The translations under genes were made by a program, and so were the position numbers. A DNA stretch of 64,000 nt from Olavius algarvensis associated proteobacterium Delta 3 (lineage in GTDB: Bacteria > Desulfobacterota > Desulfobacteria > Desulfobacterales > CAFBRK01): assembly GCA_903231505.1 (NCBI GenBank), contig CAFBRK010000015.1:81655-145654 (forward strand). Reading direction: 5' to 3'. The notes under the pieces were generated by a model. The model was not told where the DNA came from and made no database searches. It was given only the letters and a program-made list of their open reading frames with translations. Positions within the stretch are counted from its first letter, which is position 1. Each line of letters starts with the position of its first letter. Shown here one piece after another: positions 28,620 to 35,360 of this stretch.

Positions 28620-30123
28620 GCGGCCTCCGCTTCATGAGCATGTCATAGCGCCGACAGTCGGCTACCGGTTCATGCTTTAACATCAGCCGATCAGGCAGAT
28701 CGATTACGGCAGCGGATTCGATGTCCTGGCTGCGATGGAGTATGTTCAAGACAATCTCCTTGTTGACGACCGGCAGCTTCAATGCCTGCCGGCAAGCCCC
28801 ATCAACAGCCTCAAGCCCACATAGCGGGACCGTATTGAGGATACCTACAAACTGGCGATCCCAGTCGGCGTAAAGGCGCTTTAAACGGCTTTGAACACGC
28901 CGGATCGCCACCGGCAGATCCCAGTCTTTAAAAGGCGCGCCATTACGCAAAGCGCCGGGTTTACGTTCTAATGCCGGCAGGTAGTGCCAGGGATTAAAAA
29001 TCGTTTTATTGCGCCCGAACTGGCGGGGGTAATCCCCGACCACCTCATTGCGGCTCACAATTACAATCCGGTCGGCATATACTCGCAGCTGTACAACCCG
29101 GCCGACTTCACGGCAGTCCACGCTGTAGCGGTTCCGATCAAAGGTGACCAGGCTGCTGGGGCTGACCCGTGCCGGACGCTCGGCATATCCGTCGAAGCGG
29201 GGCTGCAGCTTCATCAGGTAGGGACGCTCAGCCTCATAGACCTCCCAAACATTGCGGTCTGACAGCTGCGGATGCTTTTGCGTCTTCGCCCATGACAAAC
29301 AGTGTTCCTGCAGGCGGATGTTGAGCTCTTCAAAATCTTTTACTTTTAGCCGAGGAGTAAAAAAACGCCGGCGCACAACCCCAACCTGGTTCTCGACCTG
29401 TCCCTTTTCCCATCCGGCCGCCGGGGTACAGGCCACGGGCTCGAACAGATAATGCGAACACAGCTGGGCAAAGCGGTTGTTGAAGTTCCGCTCTTTGCCG
29501 GTCAGGATCTTGTTCACAACCGCTTTCAAATTGTCATAGACGCCCCGGCGTCAGCCACCTCCAAAAAACTCGAATGCCCGCATGTGGGCATCAAAAACCA
29601 TCTCCTGAGTCTCACGTGGATAGGCAATCGCTAAAAACAGCCGGCTGTGACACAAGCGAATGTGGGCTACTTTTACCTTGACCGGCAGCCCACCCATCTG
29701 GACCCACTCGTGACTCCAATCGAACTGGAACGCTTCGCCCGGTTCAAATACCAGCGGGATAAATACCCGTTGTCCAGTCTGCCGGTTATCCTGTAGCCAA
29801 CGTTTCACATACCGTCGAACGGTATCGTAGCCGCCTTGGTACCCCTCCAACTGCAGGCCTTCATAAAGCAACTGGGCTGTCCGCCGTTGCTTTTTGGGCA
29901 ATTCCTGATCCGTCGCCAGCCACTCGTTCAACAGATCGATATGATCTCCTAACTGCGGCCGTGGTTGCACCTGGCGCTCATATTTGAATGCCGTCTGATC
30001 GCTTCGGATGACTTTGCGAACGGTATTTCGGGAGAGATTTAAATCCTTGGCTGTCTTGCGTATCGATTTGCCGTCCCGATGAATTGCTAACCGAATTTTC
30101 CGTATCGTCTCCACTATAAGCAT
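28606..30123 (-). pseudogene. istA: IS21 transposase IstA with an in-frame UGA (nonsense or selenocysteine)
   Basis: The frame from the ATG at 30123 runs through HTH and DDE regions but meets TGA at 29551-29553. The same frame continues without shift after it, so the full product would be 505 residues, normal for IstA. The sequence around the stop is AFEFFGGG-stop-RRGVYDNLK. From memory, one IstA subfamily has Cys in this place (GGGC or GGCC before RRG/TRG), so UGA may replace a Cys codon. Downstream motifs, including CTPAAGWEKGQVENQVG, are intact. The plain reading is a nonsense mutation; because SelB is encoded nearby, selenocysteine readthrough must be considered. A hairpin GACGCC-GG-GGCGTC overlaps the UGA but does not have canonical SECIS spacing. 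Confidence 0.8.
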
Positions 30124-30240
30124 CTCCTGGCTGGACCCCTTTGCTGGTTGTGACCAGCAATCTTAGGAGCCTGCTCAGGGTGGGTCAATTTTGGACGCCG
30201 ATTTTGGCTAAAGGTGGGTCATTATTGCATGCCGATTCAC

Positions 30241-30279
30241 ATCCGTAGGTCGCGTGTTCGAATCGCGCCGGGCGCGCCA
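30241..30279 (+). other. tRNA 3'-end remnant 1
   Basis: ATCCGTAGGTCGCG to GCGCGCCA reads as the anticodon-arm end, a T-arm (GCGTGTTCGAATCGCGC) and acceptor plus CCA of a tRNA. The T-arm differs from tRNA-Arg at 27380 by compensating changes, so it derives from another tRNA copy. Its 5' part is missing where the IS ends. Confidence 0.75.
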
Positions 30280-30290
30280 TAAGTAAATAG

Positions 30291-30331
30291 CAGGCACAGG
30301 AGACTTATCGGTTCCTGTGCCTGTTTTTTTT
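30291..30331 (+). terminator. Terminator after tRNA remnant 1
   Basis: CAGGCACAGGA pairs with TCCTGTGCCTG and is followed by eight T residues. It stands in the position a tRNA terminator would. Confidence 0.85.
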
Positions 30332-30412
30332 GTGAGACAGGATTTGGACCAAGTCGGCAGGCTGGTGCGCCTCAGGCGCGTTGTGCGTCAGCGAAATCCC
30401 GCCGAGGGCGGT

Positions 30413-30436
30413 ATTCGAATCCTGCCGGGCGTACCA
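30413..30436 (+). other. tRNA 3'-end remnant 2
   Basis: ATTCGAATCCTGCC and the acceptor plus CCA match the last 23 bases of tRNA-Arg exactly. Just before it (30391-30402) stands GCGAAATCCCGC, the reverse complement of the GCGGGATTTCGC word found beside remnants 3 and 5. Confidence 0.75.
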
Positions 30437-30442
30437 AAAAAT

Positions 30443-30481
30443 CAAGAAGGGCTGTGTTCGATGAACACAGCCCTTCTTGGT
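30443..30481 (+). terminator. Terminator after tRNA remnant 2
   Basis: CAAGAAGGGCTGTGTTC and GAACACAGCCCTTCTTG form a perfect 17-bp stem with a 4-base loop. No long T-run follows on the plus strand; AAAAAA precedes it, so it may act on both strands. Confidence 0.75.
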
Positions 30482-30510
30482 TGAAATTGTTGATCGGAAT
30501 AATTGTCGTT

Positions 30511-30651
30511 TTACGCTTCATCCAGCATTATCTGCACCGTATCCCGTAGTGGCCGAATTATATTCTGGCAGACTTCAAAAATTACATCTGCGTCAACTTC
30601 GAAGTAGTTATGACTGATATTGTCACGCATTGCCTTATTCTGGTGCCAGTA
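30511..30651 (-). pseudogene. HepT-type HEPN toxin, C-terminal fragment
   Basis: The reverse strand reads YWHQNKAMRDNISHNYFEVD and on to VQIMLDEA before the stop. RDNISH followed by NYF is the RX4HxYF signature of HepT (formerly DUF86) toxins of the HepT/MNT system. Only about 46 residues remain and an in-frame stop precedes them, so this is a remnant of a once complete toxin. No nucleotidyltransferase partner is seen. Confidence 0.6.
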
Positions 30652-30699
30652 TCATTGTTCCGATCCAGGGCTCATTGTTTTTAAGAATAAAGTTTTTTC

Positions 30700-30727
30700 T
30701 TGCAAGGCGACTAAATGAGTGTATAAT
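30700..30727 (+). promoter_or_regulatory. Promoter of the RHH/ParE pair
   Basis: TTGCAA, a 16-base spacer and TATAAT lie 33 bases before the antitoxin ATG. The GTATAATTTGTATATAAC stretch over and after the -10 is partly palindromic and could be the RHH operator used for autorepression. Confidence 0.6.
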
Positions 30728-30760
30728 TTGTATATAACCAATACAAAGGAGACGGAACCC

Positions 30761-31012
30761 ATGGAAACCGTACCTGTTTCCGGTCGGATCGACAAAAAAA
30801 TATCTGAGAAATTAGATGCTTTAGCCAGATCCACGGCCCGTTCAAGGTCATTTTTGATTGCCGAGGCTGTAAAGGCCTATGTTGATGATCAGGCCTGGCA
30901 GATTGAGGCAATCGAATCGGGTGTCGCGGCTGCGAATCGAGGAGATTTTGCGTCAGATGAAAAGGTTGCCAGGACCTTCGCCAAATATGGTGTAAAGACC
31001 GATGAGGCTTAG
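30761..31012 (+). CDS. Ribbon-helix-helix antitoxin (CopG/RelB-like)
   Basis: An 83-residue protein beginning METVPVSGRIDKKISEKLDAL. The short strand VPVSGRI followed by two helices (KKISEKLDALARS, SRSFLIAEAVKAYVDD) is a ribbon-helix-helix DNA-binding domain; the C-terminal part (about residues 45-83) would bind the toxin. AAGGAG precedes the ATG. Its stop overlaps the toxin start by 11 bases, the usual antitoxin-toxin layout. It should repress its own promoter. Confidence 0.88.
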   Translation: METVPVSGRIDKKISEKLDALARSTARSRSFLIAEAVKAYVDDQAWQIEAIESGVAAANRGDFASDEKVARTFAKYGVKTDEA

Positions 31013-31286
31013 ATGGCTCAACCTGGCCCTGGATGACCTCGACGAAATCGCCGAGTATATTTCCAGAGACAATCCTGATGCAGCCCGTCGTGTGGTGAAA
31101 CGTTTATGGAAAGCGGCACAAGATCTAACCGGCCAGCCAGAGATGGGGAGACTCGGCCGAGTGTATGGTACCCGCGAGCTGGTCGTTGTAAATACACCGT
31201 TCGTGGTGCCGTACCGGGTCGTCGGTTCCGAGATCCAAATTCTACGCGTTCTTCACGGAGCCAGAAATTGGCCCAATAGTTTGTAG
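31002..31286 (+). CDS. ParE/RelE-superfamily toxin
   Basis: A 94-residue toxin with LNLALDDLDEIAEYISRDNP, RLWKAAQDLTGQPEMGRLGRV and TPFVVPYRVVGSEIQILRVLHGARNWP, matching the ParE branch (gyrase-directed in studied cases) rather than mRNA-cleaving RelE. The HGARNWP end is typical of ParE. It overlaps the antitoxin gene, so the two form a module that may stabilise the island. Confidence 0.9.
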   Translation: MRLRWLNLALDDLDEIAEYISRDNPDAARRVVKRLWKAAQDLTGQPEMGRLGRVYGTRELVVVNTPFVVPYRVVGSEIQILRVLHGARNWPNSL

Positions 31287-31411
31287 CCGTTTTTATCACA
31301 ATAGCTGTTGGCAATTTACTGGATTTAGAAAGAAAGGTCTAACGGAGACTTGACTCCCAACGGCCAACGAAAAATTCCGCTTCCATTAAGCAAGCCATCC
31401 ATCGAGGTTTA

Positions 31412-31484
31412 GGGGACGTCTATTGGCTTATAACTTTCTCTGGTGTCGGTGGTATACAAACTTATAAACCAATAGACGTCCCCC
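31412..31484. repeat. Long palindromic (REPIN-like) repeat, copy 1
   Basis: GGGGACGTCTATTGG with TTATAA pairs with its complement ending GACGTCCCC over 22 positions with one mismatch; the middle is 29 bases. A diverged copy lies at 33106-33176. The GGGACGT start resembles AGGGACGTTCTTCAC at 36826, next to the truncated RAYT transposase. Confidence 0.85.
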
Positions 31485-31692
31485 ATTTCTCACATATGGA
31501 GGCAAGGAATGATTTGAGGTCCGCCACTTGCGGAAGGGGTAATCTGCAGGGCCTATTGCCCAATTCAACGAAGACGGAACGGATTAATTTCTACACAGAT
31601 ATGTTGAGTCAGTGAGAATTGTTGACATCGGATATTTTCACTGATAGCAATTAAGCATTCCTACAGTTCCCCCAACAGCAAATAGCTTTTCT

Positions 31693-31813
31693 CCGACAAA
31701 GCCAAACTCCGAGTGATCGGAGGACGGAAAGCCACGGGTCCACACTTTCACTGAATCTGCCTTCTGTTCGCTGCCCTACATATTTAAAGTTCCTGGATAT
31801 CCAGGTTGCCGAA
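31693..31813 (+). promoter_or_regulatory. Probable cyclic-di-GMP-I (GEMM) riboswitch
   Basis: AAAGCCAAA, then the hairpin CTCCGA-GTGA-TCGGAG with a GNRA loop, then GGACGGAAAGCCACGGGTC follow the GEMM-I pattern AAACC-hairpin-GGGACGCAAAGCC. The 3' part CCAGGTTGCCGAA at 31801 matches the usual closing strand and pairs with CGACAA at 31694 with one mismatch. The third helix is longer than usual. Differences at one core base (GACGG for GACGC) mean it may be diverged or prefer another cyclic dinucleotide. It is in the leader of the secreted solenoid protein gene, 220 bases upstream of its ATG. Confidence 0.5.
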
Positions 31814-32034
31814 AGGTAATCCGGTTTTCGTATTTTAAAATCGGGTATCTGTCTACACGGCACATGCGATAAAGGCAGAATAGGTTTCAGTATTTCAGAG
31901 CGTCAATCAGTATCGTTCGCAGGTCGGAGTTGAAGACTCACGTTGCACGTAATTTCCCTAAAACTGGCGATTCAAGGCCAGCGACGCTTATGATCGGCCA
32001 AAATATTAAGGGACATTAACCGGGAGGTGGAAAA

Positions 32035-33012
32035 GTGAAGACGATAATTGCCATGGGTGTTCTGCTACTTGCCGTAAATTCAGGATACGCAAAATCGTAT
32101 AATTGTGAACATCATAATCGTTTCACACATCTTGGTGGCATAAGCGCAGAAGGTGTGCATATCGAGCTGTTTAAATGCTCTACTTGGGAAAAAATTAGAC
32201 TCGAATCTCCTGCGCTCGGTTATCCGGAAGTGTCGCGTTGGGGGGGTATTAGTCAAACGGGCTGGGGTAACGTAGATATCGAGGCAAGTACTACCGGAGA
32301 CATTCTTGAATCTGATGATGGGAGCGTTAAAATCAGGAGCAGTATTACCATGAATATTGCTGAGAAGGATAAGGGGGACGTGATTGTTAGGGCCGGTAAC
32401 GTTACGTATAATACCATAACAAAACACTACAGGTCAGAATGTAGAGATATTTCCGAAGCGGGTGAGGGATATGTTCTTATTAAAGACTCCAATGTGCAAT
32501 GGATTCGCGAAAATGAGAAAGGCGATGTGGTCCTTGAAAGTGCCATAGCGGGGAATATTGACGAATCAGGGATAGGCAAAGTGTTAATGCAAAAAGGCGG
32601 AAGTGCCCAGAACATTCGAGAAAAAGGGACAGGTAGTGTGATCATTAAATACGGGGGGGTGCGTAATGAAAGCACTAGTATCATAAAAAGATTTGTGATG
32701 GTGAATGCGATTTCAGAAGATGAAAAAGGCGATGTGACCGTTACAGAAGCATCAGTGTCTGGTAAAATTTGGGAAAAAGGCTCCGGCGATGTGATCATCA
32801 AAAACTCAAAGGTGCATAATATTAGCGAAGCTAATAAAGGAAGAGTTGTGCTCTGTAAGGGTGCGGTGGTAACGGGAAATGTCAGTGAACAGGGGGAAGG
32901 TGATTGCATTTTCGAGCTTGGGATCAAAATCTACGGCAAACACACGTGCATACCATATGGGGGTTTCGGTCTGCATATGAAACGCATCCCTAAATGTGTC
33001 AATTTAAAGTGA
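32035..33012 (+). CDS. Secreted repeat protein, beta-solenoid-like
   Basis: A 325-residue protein with signal peptide MKTIIAMGVLLLAVNSGYAK. From about residue 75 it consists of about ten degenerate repeats of 20-25 residues with the core GDVVIKxSxVxxIxExGxG, for example EKGSGDVIIKNSKVHNISE. The alternation of short strands and turns suggests a right-handed beta-helix. No family is recognised. The DNA is AT-richer than the core genome, GAGGTGG precedes its GTG/ATG region, and a riboswitch-like element lies upstream, so control by a cyclic dinucleotide is possible. Diverged copies of a palindrome flank it on both sides. It may be exported to the cell surface. Confidence 0.7.
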   Translation: MKTIIAMGVLLLAVNSGYAKSYNCEHHNRFTHLGGISAEGVHIELFKCSTWEKIRLESPALGYPEVSRWGGISQTGWGNVDIEASTTGDILESDDGSVKIRSSITMNIAEKDKGDVIVRAGNVTYNTITKHYRSECRDISEAGEGYVLIKDSNVQWIRENEKGDVVLESAIAGNIDESGIGKVLMQKGGSAQNIREKGTGSVIIKYGGVRNESTSIIKRFVMVNAISEDEKGDVTVTEASVSGKIWEKGSGDVIIKNSKVHNISEANKGRVVLCKGAVVTGNVSEQGEGDCIFELGIKIYGKHTCIPYGGFGLHMKRIPKCVNLK

Positions 33013-33105
33013 TGTGTTCGTAGGGACGAGAGCCTTAACTGAAGCCTGACATGTGAATAACTCGTGAACTGGCTGACTTGAACTTGCTAAAAAGAGTAGG
33101 TTTAA

Positions 33106-33176
33106 AGGACGTCCATTGGTTTATAACTTTCTCTGATGTAGGTGATATACAATCTTATAAACCAATAAACATCCAC
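33106..33176. repeat. Long palindromic (REPIN-like) repeat, copy 2
   Basis: AGGACGTCCATTGGTTTATAA and TTATAAACCAATAAACATCC pair with a few mismatches; the inner TTATAACTTTCTCTG is shared with copy 1 at 31412. The copy is more decayed than the first. Confidence 0.8.
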
Positions 33177-33275
33177 CAGCTTTCAAGACTGCATAAAAAA
33201 CAGGAAATTAGTTAAACCATGAATCGACTCAATTCCTTATGTTAGACCTATAAAGTCAAATGAAAGAAGTCATAC

Positions 33276-33890
33276 ATGTGGAAAGGATACGAGTGGCCAG
33301 CATTTCTCCGATTCTGGACAGAAAGGCTAGAAATTTTGGTCAGAAGATTTGCAGAAACAGATGGGTCCAGGTCTGCGAGCCTATTGCCCGACGTCGTTAT
33401 TCCCGTAATTGGAGGCACGGGCATTGTTATGTCCGTTTCTTTCCTTGAGCGCATTATCCTTGATGCGCTAAATCGTGCTGGATCCAAAATATCTTGGGTA
33501 AAGCTCAATAACGACGACTGGGCAAAGGAGCTCGGGATGGATCTAAGTTGGCCGGGTTGGCCGTTTATAGATATCCTCACCCGCTTACGCCATTGCTTTG
33601 CCCACGAGTACGGCAGAGCAACGCAGAAGCAAATAAATGAGTTACAAAAGCTTCGCAGCAGTCTTGCAACAAATCCAATTCAAATCACTTGGGTGTCGAA
33701 GACGTACGTCATCTACCCGTTCTTTAGTATTGATCCGGTAGCAAAAGAGATTACGCTCGAGTCATCTCCCACTAAGGGGTCAGACCCAGAACGTTCTCCT
33801 TCTCAATCATTTCGAATAATCCTCCTTAGCTTCCTTGAAGAACTTGAGAAGGTTGGTGTTGTTGATCTACAAGATTGGAAAAAACCATAG
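33276..33890 (+). CDS. HEPN-like protein A (RX4H), unrecognised
   Basis: A 204-residue soluble protein. Helix FLERIILDALNRAG is followed by LTRLRHCFAHEYGRA, in which Arg105 and His110 form the RX4H signature of HEPN ribonuclease domains at the end of a helix. The C-terminal part (about 125-204) is mixed and ends in FRIILLSFLEELEKVG. I recognise no named family. The ATG at 33276 lacks a strong ribosome site. It overlaps the next gene, which has the same signature, and the two plus a small membrane protein form a compact set. Toxin or defence function is inference from the motif and the island setting. Confidence 0.65.
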   Translation: MWKGYEWPAFLRFWTERLEILVRRFAETDGSRSASLLPDVVIPVIGGTGIVMSVSFLERIILDALNRAGSKISWVKLNNDDWAKELGMDLSWPGWPFIDILTRLRHCFAHEYGRATQKQINELQKLRSSLATNPIQITWVSKTYVIYPFFSIDPVAKEITLESSPTKGSDPERSPSQSFRIILLSFLEELEKVGVVDLQDWKKP

Positions 33891-34591
33891 AGGTGACGCT
33901 GCAAATTGATTACACCACGAATCTGCCGTCAAAACTGGCTCAACATAGAAACGGAGCAAGTTGCTTCGAACACTTGGAGAGCAGGTTTGGTGTGCGAAAT
34001 ACGGATGGCCGATACTTTGTGGGAAATAAAGTGATGGCAATTCAAGATAGGGTAAAAGAAGCTATAGATAAGCTGAGCATGAATGATCCAATAAATGCCC
34101 TTATCCAGATTTGTATCGCTATTGATGCGACTGGTAAAAAGGAATATCCCAAGGAAGACACGAGTGTTCGATGTAAAAATTTTTTAGCTGAGAATAGAGG
34201 CTTTATTTCCCGGGTCTCCTTTGGCAAGCTGGTAATTCGAGGCCCTATACTTTTTCCATTTAAATTACAAAATGGAACAACGAAACATAAGACTCTGGAG
34301 GAGGTTTTATATCATCTGGTAAGATGTAGCCTTGTCCATGAAGGCGATTTGCCCAATGAGGTTGAGATCACGCCAAAACCTCAAATTGGCATGACTGTGG
34401 ATGGAAAGGTTTTAATTCCAATAAAAATGCTTTGGGCATTGATTCTTGCCGTAATTGGTTCCCCTGATAATAAATCGCAAAGACTACCGCCGGGATATAA
34501 AGCATCAATAGATGATGTAACTGTCGATTTGAATGAATTTTGGGGCCAGCGCGAGAGAATATACAACTTGGTAAAAAAGCATAATGTATAA
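33875..34591 (+). CDS. HEPN-like protein B (RX4H), unrecognised
   Basis: A protein of up to 238 residues with INALIQICIAIDATGKKEYP, a helix common in HEPN-type proteins, and LYHLVRCSLVHEGDL, where Arg150 and His155 give RX4H. The frame is open from a TTG at 33875, overlapping the previous gene by 16 bases; GTG at 33893 or ATG at 34033 are other possible starts, and none has a strong ribosome site. The C-terminal part ends KASIDDVTVDLNEFWGQ. The VRCSLVHEG block resembles many unnamed HEPN proteins. Two different RX4H proteins in tandem are unusual. Confidence 0.65.
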   Translation: MEKTIEVTLQIDYTTNLPSKLAQHRNGASCFEHLESRFGVRNTDGRYFVGNKVMAIQDRVKEAIDKLSMNDPINALIQICIAIDATGKKEYPKEDTSVRCKNFLAENRGFISRVSFGKLVIRGPILFPFKLQNGTTKHKTLEEVLYHLVRCSLVHEGDLPNEVEITPKPQIGMTVDGKVLIPIKMLWALILAVIGSPDNKSQRLPPGYKASIDDVTVDLNEFWGQRERIYNLVKKHNV

Positions 34592-34604
34592 GGAATAACG
34601 ATTA

Positions 34605-34952
34605 ATGATTATCTGGCAGGGAAAAGGCTGGCTCGTTGCAGCGATCATATTCGGGTGCTCTCTTTTGGCTAATTTGCTCACAAACTGGTGGACCGGTTCC
34701 GAGGAATATTGGGATCAGACCCAGCATCCTTTCGCGGTCTCGCTTTTTATTGCGGGTGTGATCTGTTGGTTTATAGGTTCGCACTTTGAGAATGAACCGA
34801 CTCGTACGCTGGTCGATGAGGAGACCAGCGAGGAGTTCACACTTCAACCGAAACACACGTTATTCTGGATACCGATGAAATGGTGGGGTGTGATCGCTGT
34901 TATTGGCTCAGCTTTCGTCGTAGTTAACGAGATGATGTCAGGAGTTGGATAG
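34605..34952 (+). CDS. Small membrane protein of the HEPN cassette
   Basis: A 115-residue protein with three hydrophobic segments: GWLVAAIIFGCSLLANLL, FAVSLFIAGVICWFIGSHF and WWGVIAVIGSAFVVVNEMM. Between the second and third is an acidic loop (ENEPTRTLVDEETSEEF). AAGGAA lies 14 bases before the ATG, and the gene starts 13 bases after HEPN-like protein B. It may anchor or sense for the other two. No family is recognised. Confidence 0.65.
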   Translation: MIIWQGKGWLVAAIIFGCSLLANLLTNWWTGSEEYWDQTQHPFAVSLFIAGVICWFIGSHFENEPTRTLVDEETSEEFTLQPKHTLFWIPMKWWGVIAVIGSAFVVVNEMMSGVG

Positions 34953-35195
34953 CAACCGATTGAAACTGAATATTACGCATAATTCCACTGCATCCTGCCA
35001 AATCCCATTTCTCAAGCAATCTGAAACCCTATGTTTGTGTAACACTTGTGTAACATTTACCCAAATCCTGCCCGTTAAATACCCCCTGCGACCCGTTGTG
35101 TCCCGAGCATCTCAAATTAATCCATTTTATTGACAATATTGCATAAATTAACTGTCCCGTTGATACCCCGTAAGTGCCCAATAGGATCTGTGACT

Positions 35196-35291
35196 CGGAC
35201 TTCGAATCCGTAGGCCGCAGGTTCGAATCCTGCCCCCGTAAGCGGGATTTCACATCACATAATATAAATTCGGAGTTCAACGGGCGTACCA
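35196..35291 (+). other. tRNA-Arg 3'-half remnant 3 with a 47-nt insert
   Basis: Bases 35196-35234 equal 27408-27446 of tRNA-Arg at all 39 positions (anticodon arm to T-arm). The acceptor end GGGCGTACCA appears only at 35282-35291, after an insert that starts CCCGTAAGCGGGATTTCACA and ends GAGTTCAAC. The insert is related to the sequence at 49781-49830. Confidence 0.85.
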
Positions 35292-35299
35292 TTGATACT

Positions 35300-35335
35300 A
35301 GGGGTTTATCGGACTATCCGATAAACCCCTTTTTC
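35300..35335 (+). terminator. Terminator after tRNA remnant 3
   Basis: AGGGGTTTATCGG and CCGATAAACCCCT form a perfect 13-bp stem with a 5-base loop followed by TTTT. Confidence 0.88.
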
Positions 35336-35360
35336 ATGGTGTAGGACTTTTTGATGCAGT

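Larger units (their letters stand above)
27792..30241 (-). mobile_element. IS21-family insertion sequence
   Basis: The ends are imperfect inverted repeats: TGTCAATCGGC at 27792 and GCCGATTCACA ending at 30241, with inner ATGACCC and GTCCAAAATTGACCCACCCT repeats, the multiple terminal repeats typical of IS21. It carries istA and istB on the minus strand. No clear target duplication is visible. The right end abuts a truncated tRNA sequence, so the element has landed in, or replaced part of, a tRNA-type attachment site. Confidence 0.88.
31287..32034. other. Long non-coding stretch before the solenoid gene
   Basis: About 750 bases with no credible gene. It holds the palindrome at 31412 and the riboswitch-like element at 31693, given separately. 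The rest is AT-rich and shows nothing further. Confidence 0.5.

Noticed and set aside
29551..29553. Programmed frameshift in istA
   Set aside because: Both halves are in the same frame, so the break is a stop codon and not a frameshift.
31651..31863. 70-residue minus-strand open frame
   Set aside because: It lies antisense to the riboswitch-like element and has no ribosome site or conserved look.
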